Below are positions 45,761 through 54,390 of a DNA stretch of 64,000 nucleotides, piece by piece. The notes under the pieces were generated by a model. The model was not told where the DNA came from and ran no database searches. It saw only the letters and a program-made list of their open reading frames with translations. The stretch is taken from positions 1,302,001-1,366,000 of the forward strand of contig NZ_CP121247.1 of NCBI RefSeq assembly GCF_029632765.1, written 5' to 3'. Position numbers and translations under genes: made by a program. Numbering within the stretch: the stretch's first letter is position 1; each line of letters opens with the position of its first letter. Origin of the DNA: Arcanobacterium wilhelmae (lineage in GTDB: Bacteria; Actinomycetota; Actinomycetes; Actinomycetales; Actinomycetaceae).

Positions 45761-47326
45761 TCATGCCTTATCTGGCGCCGAAGCGCCCATCAGGTGGCGG
45801 GCCTGCCCCGCCAACATAATCGAGCCGAGAACAACAGTGACTCCCGGCACCACCGAATCCGGATCAGCGGTTTCAGCCAGATCCGACGCCCGCGTGATGG
45901 CGTCCATTAGATTGTATTCGACTTCCACGCGCTCCTCGCCGAAAATATCACGCGCTATCTGCGCGATATCCTCTGGGTCCGCTGCGCGGCCGGTGCCCTC
46001 GATCTGCGTGATCACGATCGCATTGAACGCGGGCTCGATCTCCGAAAGCACACCCTCGATGTCCTTGTCTGCCATTGCTGAGTAGACGGCGACGCGCGGG
46101 CCGAGGAACGTTTCCTCGATCGCTTCTCGGGTGACCTTCGCGCCAGCAGGGTTGTGTGCCGCGTCCACGAGGACGGTTGGCGAACGCTTGACCACTTCCA
46201 TGCGGCCTGGCGAGACGGTCGACATGAGCGCGTGCTCCACTACCTCCGCAGGCAGGGCACCTCCGCCAAAGAACGCCTCCACTGCCGCGAGCGCAACAGC
46301 GGCGTTCTCGGATTGGAAAGCGCCAAGCATCGCGAGCGGGACGTCTTCATAGAGTGCCGACGGCGTTTTCACTGTGATCATCTGCCCACCGAGCGCCGCC
46401 TCGCGGCTCACAACGTGCAGATCCGGGCCCTCGTGCACGAGGGTGGCGTGCATCTGTGCGGCGCGCTGGGCGATCTCGCGTGCGGCATCTTCCACTTGCA
46501 CCGAGGTGACGACGGTGGCGCCTTCCTTGATAATCCCAGACTTCTCGTGGGCGATCTGCGAGATTTCGTGGCCGAGCCACTTCTCGTGATCGTGGGCGAT
46601 CGGCGTAAACACGGCCACTTCGGCGTCGATGACGTTCGTGGCGTCCCACTGGCCACCCATCCCCACTTCGATCACGGCAACATCGATCGGAGCATCCGCG
46701 AACGCGGCGTACGCCATCACGGTGAACACTTCGAAGAAGCTCATGCGCGGGCCGCCCTCGGCCTGGGATTTCGCGTCCACCATTTCGATGAACGGGGCCA
46801 CGTCCTCCCAGGCTTGGATGAAGCTCGCCCGCGAGATCGCCTCGCCGTCGATTGAGATGCGCTCGCGCACATTGTTCAGGTGCGGCGAGGTGAAGCGACC
46901 GGTGCGCAACCCCCTCTCGCGCAGCAAAGCCTCGATCATCCGGGACGTGGACGTTTTGCCGTTCGTGCCCGTGATGTGAATCGCTCGATACGCGTGTTGG
47001 GGGTTGCCCATCATGTCCAGCGCGGTGCGCACACGATCCAGCGACGGCTGGACCTTGTGCTCAGGTGCACGCTCGATGATCTGGGCGTAGATCCGTTCAA
47101 CCTCGGATTCCAGTTTGGCGTCCTCGGCGAGTAGGTGTGCGGGGTCCAGATCGGGTTCCTCAGAATCCTTGATTTCCTCGATGATTCCCGAATCAGGCCC
47201 GGCGAAGAGCGGGGAGGCGAGCAACTCGGCAATCGCCGCCTCTCGCTCATCCTCCGCGGTCAGCGCCTCGTCGGCACTGCCTTCTTCTTCCTCAATGAAC
47301 GGATCATTGCCCAGATCGTTAGCCAA
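45761..47326 (-). CDS. folC: Folylpolyglutamate/dihydrofolate synthase FolC with acidic N-terminal extension
   Basis: Adds glutamates to folates, and may also make dihydrofolate. The 521-residue product begins with about 75 acidic residues not needed for the fold, then the Mur-ligase-type ATP site ITGTNGKTSTSRMIEALL (about 118-135) and the FTSPHLNNVRERI motif. The start is TTG at 47326, overlapping the ileS stop by eight bases. The C-terminal domain has VDAAHNPAGA. A shorter start inside the acidic part is possible. Confidence 0.93.
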   Translation of the reverse strand: MANDLGNDPFIEEEEGSADEALTAEDEREAAIAELLASPLFAGPDSGIIEEIKDSEEPDLDPAHLLAEDAKLESEVERIYAQIIERAPEHKVQPSLDRVRTALDMMGNPQHAYRAIHITGTNGKTSTSRMIEALLRERGLRTGRFTSPHLNNVRERISIDGEAISRASFIQAWEDVAPFIEMVDAKSQAEGGPRMSFFEVFTVMAYAAFADAPIDVAVIEVGMGGQWDATNVIDAEVAVFTPIAHDHEKWLGHEISQIAHEKSGIIKEGATVVTSVQVEDAAREIAQRAAQMHATLVHEGPDLHVVSREAALGGQMITVKTPSALYEDVPLAMLGAFQSENAAVALAAVEAFFGGGALPAEVVEHALMSTVSPGRMEVVKRSPTVLVDAAHNPAGAKVTREAIEETFLGPRVAVYSAMADKDIEGVLSEIEPAFNAIVITQIEGTGRAADPEDIAQIARDIFGEERVEVEYNLMDAITRASDLAETADPDSVVPGVTVVLGSIMLAGQARHLMGASAPDKA

Positions 47327-50300
47327 TCTTTTCCACCTTCACTTCCAATGCCTCGCCGGCCGAAACCTCGGCCTCGAGCGAGAGAGTTTCAGATTTGATG
47401 AACTCCAAGTTCGCCTCCACCGCCGCGAGGCGATCAGCGGGAACCGTGAGCGTGAGTGCGATGCGGTCTGCCACGTGCAGATCGTCGGCCTTGCGCTGAT
47501 CCTGGATCGCTCGGACGACATCACGCGCGTAGCCCTCGGCCTCCAGCTCATCCGTGAGCACGGTATCGAGCACCACGAACGAACCCGAATCGAGCACGGA
47601 CGCAACCGAGCCTTCCTCTGCCTCTACTGCCGTAGACACCTCATACTGGCCCTCGGTGAGCGTGACCGGCGGCTCGACGTGCATCAGCACACCGCCGTCG
47701 ACCTTCTCCCAGTTGCCCTCGCGGGCAGCCTTGAACAGTGCGGAGGTCTGCTTGCGCACCGACGGGTCGAGTTCGCGCGGAAGCACGGCCAGCTCAGTGC
47801 GAACCTCGAGGCCCGACTCCGATGCGCGCTGAATTGTGACTTCCTTCACGTTCACTTCGCCTGCGATCAGCTCCGTGAACGGGGCAAGATCGAGCGGGGT
47901 GACAACGGTCATCGACGCCAGCGGCTGGCGCACGCGCAACTTGTTCGCCTTACGCAGGGCGTGAGCCGCGGAAACGACGTCGCGAACCTCATCCATCACC
48001 GCAACGAGATCCTCGTCCACAACCGAATCTGGCCACACCGGCCAGTCGGTGAGGTGCACGGAACGCTCGCCAGTGATGCCACGCCAGATTTCTTCCGAAA
48101 CCAGCGGCAGCAATGGAGCGACCACGCGCATGAGCGCCTCGAGCGCGGTGTAGAGCGTGTCGAACGCGGAGCGATCCTCGTTCCAGAAACGATCGCGCGA
48201 GGTACGCACGTACCAGTTGGTCAAAAGCTCCACGAACTCGCGGATCTCGTTCGCACCTTCAGCGATCTCCAGCGCATCCATGTGCTCGCGCACCGAATCG
48301 GCCAGGAGCTTCACGCGCGAGAGGAGGTAGCGGTCCATCACGTCCAGCTCGTCGAGTGTGTCAAAATCGACCTGCTTGCCCAGGTAGCCCTCGCCGTTGT
48401 TCACGGTGCCGGCGTAGAGCGCGTAGAAGTAGTACGCGTTCCACAGCGGCAGGATCACGTGGCGCATTGATTCGCGGATGCCTTCCTCCGCAACCACGAG
48501 GTTGCCGCCGCGCAGAACCGGCGAGCTCATGAGCATCCAGCGCACGGCGTCCGAGCCATACGTATCGAACATCTCCATCGGATCGGGGTAGTTGCGCAGC
48601 GACTTCGATGCCTTACGGCCGTCGTTGCCCAGTACGATGCCGTGCGAGATCGCGCTCTTGAAAGCGGGCCGATCAAACAGGGCGGTTGACAGTGCGTGCA
48701 TCACGTAGAACCAACCGCGGGTCTGGCCAATGTATTCGACGATGAAATCGCCCGGGAAGTGGGTCTCGAACCAGTCCTGGTTCTCGAACGGGTAGTGCAC
48801 CTGCGCGTACGGCATGGAGCCCGAATCGAACCAAACATCCAGGATATCCGTGACTCGGCGCATCGTGGACTTCCCGGTGGGATCGTCTGGGTTCGGGCGC
48901 GTGAGCTCGTCGATGAACGGGCGATGCAGGTTCGGCTTGCCCTCGCGGTCGCGCGGAACGTCGCCGAAATCACGCTCGAGTTCCTCGAAGGAGCCGTAGA
49001 CGTCGATGCGCGGGTATTCCGGATTGTCTGACTTCCACACCGGGATCGGCGTGCCCCAGTAGCGGTTACGGGAGATCGACCAATCACGAGCGCCGGCGAG
49101 CCAGTTCCCGAAGATGCCGTCCTTGATGTAATCGGGCTGCCAGGTGATCTGCTCGTTGAGCTCGCCCATGCGATCGCGGAACTCGGTCACGGCCACGAAC
49201 CAGGAGGTCACGGGCTTGTACATGAGCGGGCGGCGGCAGCGCCAGCAGTGGGGGTAGGAGTGCACGTGCGACTGCTCGCGAACGAGCACCGCGCGCACCT
49301 CGGCCGGGCGACGGGCCATCGAACCGGATGCGTCGCGCAGATCATTGATGATCGGGCGGTTGGCATCGAAGATGTTCATGCCCGCATAATCCGGCACGTT
49401 CGCCGCCATATTGCCGGCAGCGTCCACCGTTTCGACAACCTTGATCTTCAGGCCGGCGAGTACGAGCATGTCCTCTTCGCCGTAGGGGGCAATGTGAACC
49501 AGGCCGGTGCCGTCCTCTGTGGAAACGTAATCGGCGGTGGCGATCTGCCAAGCGTTTTTGCCGGGGGCCTCATCTTCGCGCGAGAAGTAATCGAAGATCG
49601 GATGGTACTTGGTACCTGCGAGATCCGCACCCTTCATACGCGCAACAACGTTCGGCTCTTCGCCGAGTTCCTTGGCGTAAGCCGCGAGGCGCGACTCGGC
49701 GACGATGACCTTCTCCCCTGCCAGCGGGCCCTCGGCGGGCTCCACAGTGACGTAGTCGATTTCAGGCCCGACGGCGATCGCGAGGTTGGAGGGCAAGGTC
49801 CAGGGCGTGGTGGTCCAGATAAGTGCGAGTTCGCCGGTTTCGAGGCGCAGGCCAACGGTCACCGTAGTGTCCTGGCGATCCTGGTACACATCCGCGTCCA
49901 TCTTCAACTCGTGGTTAGACAGCGGGGTTTGATCGTGCCAGCAGTACGGCAGTACGCGGTAGCCCTCGTATACGAGGCCCTTGTCGTAGAGAGTCTTAAA
50001 CGACCAGATCACGGACTCCATGAACGACGGATCGAGAGTGGTGTAGCCGCCCTGAAAATCGACCCAGCGGGCCTGGCGGTTGACATACTCTTCCCATTCG
50101 TTGACATACTTGAACACGCCGCTGCGGCACGCATCGTTAAACGCTTCGATGCCGATCTCATCGATCTGGGACTTATCGGTGATGCCGAGCATCTTCTCGG
50201 CCTCGAGCTCGGCAGGAAGGCCGTGCGTATCCCAACCGAAGACGCGCTCGACGCGGTGCCCACGCTGAGTCTGGTAGCGGGCCACAAGATCCTTCACGTA

Positions 50301-50510
50301 GCCGGTGAGGAGGTGGCCGTAGTGCGGGAGGCCGTTGGCAAATGGCGGGCCGTCGTAGAACACGAACTCGTCGCCCTCGCTGCGCTGATCAATCGATGCC
50401 TGGAACGTTTCATCGTTCTTCCAGTATTCGATGATGTCGGTTTCCAGCGTGGGGAAATTCGGCGACGCGACCAGCTCAGTATCGCGGTGAAGCGGATATT
50501 TGGCGCTCAA
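47319..50510 (-). CDS. ileS: Isoleucyl-tRNA synthetase
   Basis: Charges tRNA-Ile. The 1063-residue product has the HIGH-type motif in GLPHYGHLL (about 60-68), the CP1 editing domain, and KASKS in place of KMSKS near 600, followed by the anticodon-binding domain. The size and KASKS match the eukaryote-like (mupirocin-tolerant) ileS2 group rather than the shorter bacterial form; that link is inference. The start is TTG with GAGGAG upstream, and a T-box leader precedes it. Confidence 0.96.
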   Translation of the reverse strand: MSAKYPLHRDTELVASPNFPTLETDIIEYWKNDETFQASIDQRSEGDEFVFYDGPPFANGLPHYGHLLTGYVKDLVARYQTQRGHRVERVFGWDTHGLPAELEAEKMLGITDKSQIDEIGIEAFNDACRSGVFKYVNEWEEYVNRQARWVDFQGGYTTLDPSFMESVIWSFKTLYDKGLVYEGYRVLPYCWHDQTPLSNHELKMDADVYQDRQDTTVTVGLRLETGELALIWTTTPWTLPSNLAIAVGPEIDYVTVEPAEGPLAGEKVIVAESRLAAYAKELGEEPNVVARMKGADLAGTKYHPIFDYFSREDEAPGKNAWQIATADYVSTEDGTGLVHIAPYGEEDMLVLAGLKIKVVETVDAAGNMAANVPDYAGMNIFDANRPIINDLRDASGSMARRPAEVRAVLVREQSHVHSYPHCWRCRRPLMYKPVTSWFVAVTEFRDRMGELNEQITWQPDYIKDGIFGNWLAGARDWSISRNRYWGTPIPVWKSDNPEYPRIDVYGSFEELERDFGDVPRDREGKPNLHRPFIDELTRPNPDDPTGKSTMRRVTDILDVWFDSGSMPYAQVHYPFENQDWFETHFPGDFIVEYIGQTRGWFYVMHALSTALFDRPAFKSAISHGIVLGNDGRKASKSLRNYPDPMEMFDTYGSDAVRWMLMSSPVLRGGNLVVAEEGIRESMRHVILPLWNAYYFYALYAGTVNNGEGYLGKQVDFDTLDELDVMDRYLLSRVKLLADSVREHMDALEIAEGANEIREFVELLTNWYVRTSRDRFWNEDRSAFDTLYTALEALMRVVAPLLPLVSEEIWRGITGERSVHLTDWPVWPDSVVDEDLVAVMDEVRDVVSAAHALRKANKLRVRQPLASMTVVTPLDLAPFTELIAGEVNVKEVTIQRASESGLEVRTELAVLPRELDPSVRKQTSALFKAAREGNWEKVDGGVLMHVEPPVTLTEGQYEVSTAVEAEEGSVASVLDSGSFVVLDTVLTDELEAEGYARDVVRAIQDQRKADDLHVADRIALTLTVPADRLAAVEANLEFIKSETLSLEAEVSAGEALEVKVEKIG

Positions 50511-50517
50511 TGTGGCT

Positions 50518-50690
50518 CCTCGGGTTAACTCAATACCTCACGAGGACGCATATGCGCGGTACCACCTCGCTTGCCGCTTGCGCGACCACTTCATTTGGGA
50601 CGATGACGGATCCAACCCGCCCGGTTCTAGTAAGCCCGAGGGCCGTTCTTCCGGGTGCTCCCCGGTGATAGCCGGATCTACACCCGGCCT
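50518..50690 (-). promoter_or_regulatory. Isoleucine T-box riboswitch, translational type
   Basis: The minus strand has the T-box core AGGTGGTACCGCG (around 50554-50568), which pairs with the uncharged tRNA acceptor end. An ATC triplet at 50669-50667 lies in a short hairpin loop near the 5' end and fits an isoleucine specifier. No terminator with a T tract follows. Instead a CCTCG segment in the leader can pair with the CGAGG of the ileS ribosome site, as in actinobacterial T-boxes with a shortened stem I. A TAAAAT -10-like element overlaps the stop of the upstream permease gene. Confidence 0.88.
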
Positions 50691-50693
50691 ATT

Positions 50694-51560
50694 TTACCGA
50701 CTGCGCCCGCGCGCTTCCAGCCCAATTTTCCGCGCCAACGCAGCGACGACGAACATCACACCGTCAAGCGCAGCCATCGCCGCCGACGTCGGGAGCTCGA
50801 GTTTCCAGGCGATCGCGAACCCTGCGAGCGCGGAGGCGAGCGCGACGACGCCGGTGGCCGCGATCGCCGTCGACAGGCGGCGAGCAAACAGGAGCGCGAC
50901 TGCAGCCGGGCAGATCATGAGTGCAACCACGAGGATCGAGCCAGCAACAGCGAAAGCGCTGACCACAGTGAGAGCCACAAGCACCATCAGCCCGTTTTCT
51001 ACCGCGACTACTGGCATGCCAGCGGTGAGCGCGAATTCGCGATCGAAGATCGCCACTTTGAGAACGCGGTAGAACACGACGATATAGGCGGCGGTCAACG
51101 CGAATACGCCGACGAGTGGCCACATCGCGGCCGGTCCGTAGTTGATCCCGTCGATAATCACGTGTTCACTACGTAACGCCATCAGGTTGAGATCTCCGGC
51201 GAGCACCGTGTTTTCTGAAACGTGGACGCCGCGGAACACTGTGGACATCAAAAGCACGCCGAGCGCAAACAGCGCCGGGAAGAGAACGCCTTGATCGGCG
51301 TCGCCGGTGACGAGCCGGCGCGAACGCAACCAGTTCGACGTCCAGACGATCAGCAAACCCATGGCCGTGGCGGCAGCCGTCATCACGGGCGAGTGGAGCG
51401 TGCCGGTGATCGCCACGCCGATCACGATGCCGGGGAGCACGGCGTGGGAGATCGCGTCAATGAGCATCGATTGCCCGCGCAGCACGATGAACACGCCTGG
51501 CAACGCGCACGTGAGGGCCGTGACGGAGGCGAGGAGGAAAGCGGCGGCAATAAAGCTCAT
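50694..51560 (-). CDS. Metal ABC transporter permease, second subunit
   Basis: From the ATG at 51560 the product has 288 residues with about eight membrane segments of the ABC-3 family (AISHAVLPGIVIG near 30-42). Its ATG overlaps the stop of the other permease gene as ATGA. With the ATPase, other permease and lipoprotein it forms a four-gene TroABCD-like importer. The ileS T-box starts at its 3' end. Confidence 0.9.
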   Translation of the reverse strand: MSFIAAAFLLASVTALTCALPGVFIVLRGQSMLIDAISHAVLPGIVIGVAITGTLHSPVMTAAATAMGLLIVWTSNWLRSRRLVTGDADQGVLFPALFALGVLLMSTVFRGVHVSENTVLAGDLNLMALRSEHVIIDGINYGPAAMWPLVGVFALTAAYIVVFYRVLKVAIFDREFALTAGMPVVAVENGLMVLVALTVVSAFAVAGSILVVALMICPAAVALLFARRLSTAIAATGVVALASALAGFAIAWKLELPTSAAMAALDGVMFVVAALARKIGLEARGRSR

Positions 51561-52447
51561 GCGGCCACCTCCGTCCCGACGCCGGTGCGCCAGTTGCGCA
51601 GCGCCCGCACGGCGAGCGAGGCGAGGAAGCCAGCGAAGAGAACGAGCACAACGATTGGGCCGGTGGGGACGTTCCCCATCGAGATGGAGAGGTAGGCGCC
51701 ACACGCACCCGCGAGCGCGCCAACACCAGCCGACGCGGCGACCATACCGAGCATGGAGCTAACGAAGGGCCGGACCACGGCCGCTGGCATGAGTGCGAAC
51801 GCCACCACGAGGATCATGCCCACGGATTTCACGCCGAGCACGATCGCGATGGTGACAACGCCGGTGAGCACGGCATCAACAAGTCGCGGCCGGAAACCGC
51901 CAACGCGCGCGAGCACCGGATCGAACACTAGCACGGCGATCTCTTTCCACAGCGCGGCAACGACGAGCGTGGCAACGGCGCCAAGCACCGCAACGGTGTA
52001 GAGGTCGACCGCACGCACTGTTGCCGCATTACCGAATAGGTAGCTCATGATCCCAGCTTTTCCGGGGAGTTTTGAGTGGTTGAGGATGTGGATCGCGCAT
52101 AGACCGCCCCCATAGAAGAGGGAAAGGGCAACAGCCATCGCAGCGTCGGGTTTGGTGGGAGTATGAGCCACTACCCAGTTTGTCAGTGCCACGGCAACGA
52201 ATGCGGAGGCGGCCGCGCCGAGGGAGATGACGAGTGTGGATTGCCCGTTGGCGCCGAGCGAGGCCGCGAGCGCAAAAGCTCCAACGACTCCGAGGATCGC
52301 AGAGTGGCCCATGACGTCGCTCATCAGTGACTGCGCCCGCATGTACAGGAACGATCCTGCTCCCCCGGCAAATAGCCCGACGAGGAGAACGGCAAAGAAT
52401 GTGGTGCGAAACCCGTAGGTTGCGAAGAACTGCCCGAGTGGGATCAT
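51557..52447 (-). CDS. Metal ABC transporter permease, first subunit
   Basis: From the ATG at 52447 the product has 296 residues with about eight membrane segments and the ABC-3 loop MSDVMGHSAILGVVGA. The ATG overlaps the ATPase stop. Its last codons overlap a dispersed repeat copy at 51576-51600. Confidence 0.9.
   Translation of the reverse strand: MIPLGQFFATYGFRTTFFAVLLVGLFAGGAGSFLYMRAQSLMSDVMGHSAILGVVGAFALAASLGANGQSTLVISLGAAASAFVAVALTNWVVAHTPTKPDAAMAVALSLFYGGGLCAIHILNHSKLPGKAGIMSYLFGNAATVRAVDLYTVAVLGAVATLVVAALWKEIAVLVFDPVLARVGGFRPRLVDAVLTGVVTIAIVLGVKSVGMILVVAFALMPAAVVRPFVSSMLGMVAASAGVGALAGACGAYLSISMGNVPTGPIVVLVLFAGFLASLAVRALRNWRTGVGTEVAA
51576..51600 (+). repeat. Dispersed repeat copy at the 3' end of a permease gene
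   Basis: CCGACGCCGGTGCGCC then AGTTGCGCA. On the coding strand it encodes the C-terminal RNWRTGVG of the first permease, just before its stop. Confidence 0.7.
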
Positions 52448-53181
52448 CGGCTCCCGGCCTCCGAAAGCTCGGCCGGAATGCCGTAAGCCTGCGCGACGAC
52501 GTCGGGCGCCAGTACCTGCCCAACGTGACCGGTTGCGACGACGCTCCCCTCGGCGAGCAGGCTCGCGTGGGTGGCGAATTCTGAGACGGTGGCGAGGTTG
52601 TGGTGGACGAGCACAATGGTGGCACCGGCCTCGGTTTGTTCGCACAGAATATCGAGGATCGTGGCTTCAGATGCCATATCAACGCCCGCGAACGGCTCGT
52701 CCATGAGCAACAGGTCTGCTTTTTGCGCGAGGAGGCGCGCCACGAACACGCGCTGTTTTTGGCCGCCCGAGAGGGCAGAGATATGGCGGTTCGCCACTGA
52801 TTCGAGCCCGGCGCGCTCGATAGCCTCCGCGGCCGCGCGCCGGTGTTCGCCGCTCACACGCTTCAACCAGCCCACGCGCGGGTAGGTCCCCATCGCGACG
52901 ACGTCGGCAACGGTGATCGGGAAATCCCAATCCACCCCGGCAACCTGCGGCATATAGGCAACACGCGTGCGGACTTTGGACAGCGGGCCGCCGAAGAAAC
53001 GCGCCTCGCCACTCGAGGCGATCAGGCCGAGCGCCGCCTTGATCGACGTCGACTTCCCCGAGCCGTTGGGCCCGACGATCGCGTGCACGCTCCCCTCTTC
53101 TACGGTGATGTTCACGCGTTTAAGCGCGCGCACCTGCCCGTAGGAGGCGGAGAGATTTCGCAGTTCGAGTGGCGAGGTCAT
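52444..53181 (-). CDS. Metal ABC transporter ATP-binding protein
   Basis: Energises the metal importer. The 245-residue product from ATG 53181 (AGGAAC upstream) has Walker A GPNGSGKSTS, signature LSGGQKQR and Walker B DLLLMDEPF. It follows the lipoprotein gene. Confidence 0.94.
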   Translation of the reverse strand: MTSPLELRNLSASYGQVRALKRVNITVEEGSVHAIVGPNGSGKSTSIKAALGLIASSGEARFFGGPLSKVRTRVAYMPQVAGVDWDFPITVADVVAMGTYPRVGWLKRVSGEHRRAAAEAIERAGLESVANRHISALSGGQKQRVFVARLLAQKADLLLMDEPFAGVDMASEATILDILCEQTEAGATIVLVHHNLATVSEFATHASLLAEGSVVATGHVGQVLAPDVVAQAYGIPAELSEAGSR

Positions 53182-53235
53182 GCGTTCCTTCCTATTGCCG
53201 ACTGCCCAGCACATGCTGGACACCAGCGGATGTTG

Positions 53236-54186
53236 TCACTTGGTGAGCGCCTCGGCGATTGCCTTGGCGTTGTGCTCGAAGGCTCCGAGGTAGGTGTTGA
53301 CCGGGGCGGAATCGCCGAGGGTATCGGCGTAGAGCACCTTGTCCGAGACTTCCACCTTACCGCCCTTCGCGGCCACCGACTCCTGAAGGTGCTTAATGAC
53401 CTCAGGGTTCTTGAGGTTGTCCTGGAACACCACGTGTACCTTCTTTGTCGCGATCATGGTGGCGAGCTCGTCGAGCTGGGTGGCGCTCATCTCGGACTCC
53501 GAGGAGACGAAATCGGTGGCGTGGATCTCGAGGCCGAAGGTCTTGCCGAGGTAGTTGAAGGCGTCATGGCCGGTCACGAGCACGCGCTTCTCGGCCGGGA
53601 TCGAATCGAAGACCTTCTTGGCACTTTCGTATGCGGCATCAATCTTGCCGGTGTATTCCTTGGCGTTCTTTTCGTAGGTTGCCTTGTTTGCCGAGTCGAT
53701 GGTGCCAAGCTTTTGCGCGATCGCGTTCACCGCATACTTCCACAGGATCGGCGAGTTCCACACGTGCGGATCGTGGCCTTCAACCTTGCCATCTTCCTCC
53801 CACGGGAGCAGGTCCTTTTCCGGGATCGCTTCGGCTGCGGGCAGCGAGCGCTCCTTGAGGTTATCGAACTGCGCCATCATCTTGTGCTCCATGTCGTGGC
53901 TCGTCCACACAACGAGGTCTGCAGCATCGACCTTCTGGATATCTGCGGTGGTGAGCTCCTGCGTGTGCGGATCCCCGCCCGGGGCGACGAGAGTGGTCAC
54001 CTTCGCATTGGGAGCAATATTGGCGATGGCATCGGCGAGATAGCCGGTAGAGGCAACGATGTTCAGTTCCTTTGCACCAGCGCTTCCCGACGACGCCGGG
54101 GCAGGCTTTGCGTTTTCCGAGCAGGCGGTGAGACCAACGGCGAGGAGAGCCGCAGAGGCAAGCGCGGCGATACGATTCAGTTTCAT
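53236..54186 (-). CDS. Metal-binding lipoprotein of a Mn/Fe-type ABC importer
   Basis: Captures a divalent metal outside the cell. From ATG 54186 (AAGGGAAAC upstream) the 316-residue product has a lipobox ending LTAC, then a Ser/Ala/Pro linker and a TroA/PsaA-like fold. Metal ligands appear as GGDPHTQE and GHDPHVWN, plus an acidic pair in DALQE-like later parts. No His-rich loop of the ZnuA kind is visible, which favours Mn or Fe. The linker after the lipobox overlaps a dispersed repeat copy (54090-54112). The gene is preceded by a DtxR-like operator pair. Confidence 0.92.
   Translation of the reverse strand: MKLNRIAALASAALLAVGLTACSENAKPAPASSGSAGAKELNIVASTGYLADAIANIAPNAKVTTLVAPGGDPHTQELTTADIQKVDAADLVVWTSHDMEHKMMAQFDNLKERSLPAAEAIPEKDLLPWEEDGKVEGHDPHVWNSPILWKYAVNAIAQKLGTIDSANKATYEKNAKEYTGKIDAAYESAKKVFDSIPAEKRVLVTGHDAFNYLGKTFGLEIHATDFVSSESEMSATQLDELATMIATKKVHVVFQDNLKNPEVIKHLQESVAAKGGKVEVSDKVLYADTLGDSAPVNTYLGAFEHNAKAIAEALTK
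54090..54112 (+). repeat. Dispersed repeat copy in the lipoprotein linker
   Basis: ACGACGCCGG, GGCAGG, CTTTGCG. It encodes part of the flexible Pro/Ala/Ser linker just after the lipobox, a place that tolerates added residues. Confidence 0.5.
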
Positions 54187-54225
54187 TCTGTTTCCCTTGA
54201 GGTATTCGTGCATGTCCCCGAGAAA

Positions 54226-54266
54226 TTAGGGTAGCCTAACTTCTCGACAAAGTTAGGCTACCCTAA
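54226..54266 (-). promoter_or_regulatory. DtxR/IdeR-like operator pair upstream of the metal importer
   Basis: A perfect 15-bp inverted repeat, TTAGGGTAGCCTAAC at 54226-54240 and its complement GTTAGGCTACCCTAA at 54252-54266, with 11 bases between. Each arm matches the DtxR/IdeR-type consensus (TTAGGTTAGSCTAACCTAA) at most positions. It lies 40 bases before the lipoprotein start, fitting iron- or manganese-dependent repression. Confidence 0.75.
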
Positions 54267-54360
54267 TTCATGTGCACGTGTCGCAAAAGTCTACTAGATC
54301 ACTCCCGCGAATCACAATGAAATACAGTGTTTTTGCGACTCTTTCTCACGCGAGTGTCGC

Positions 54361-54390
54361 ACGCTTACGCAACTCACGCTCCGGCGTCGG
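54361..54390 (-). repeat. Dispersed repeat copy covering the SDR stop codon
   Basis: On the minus strand CCGACGCCGG, AGCGTG, AGTTGCGTAAGCG. The TGA of the SDR gene (54376-54374) is inside the repeat. Confidence 0.7.
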
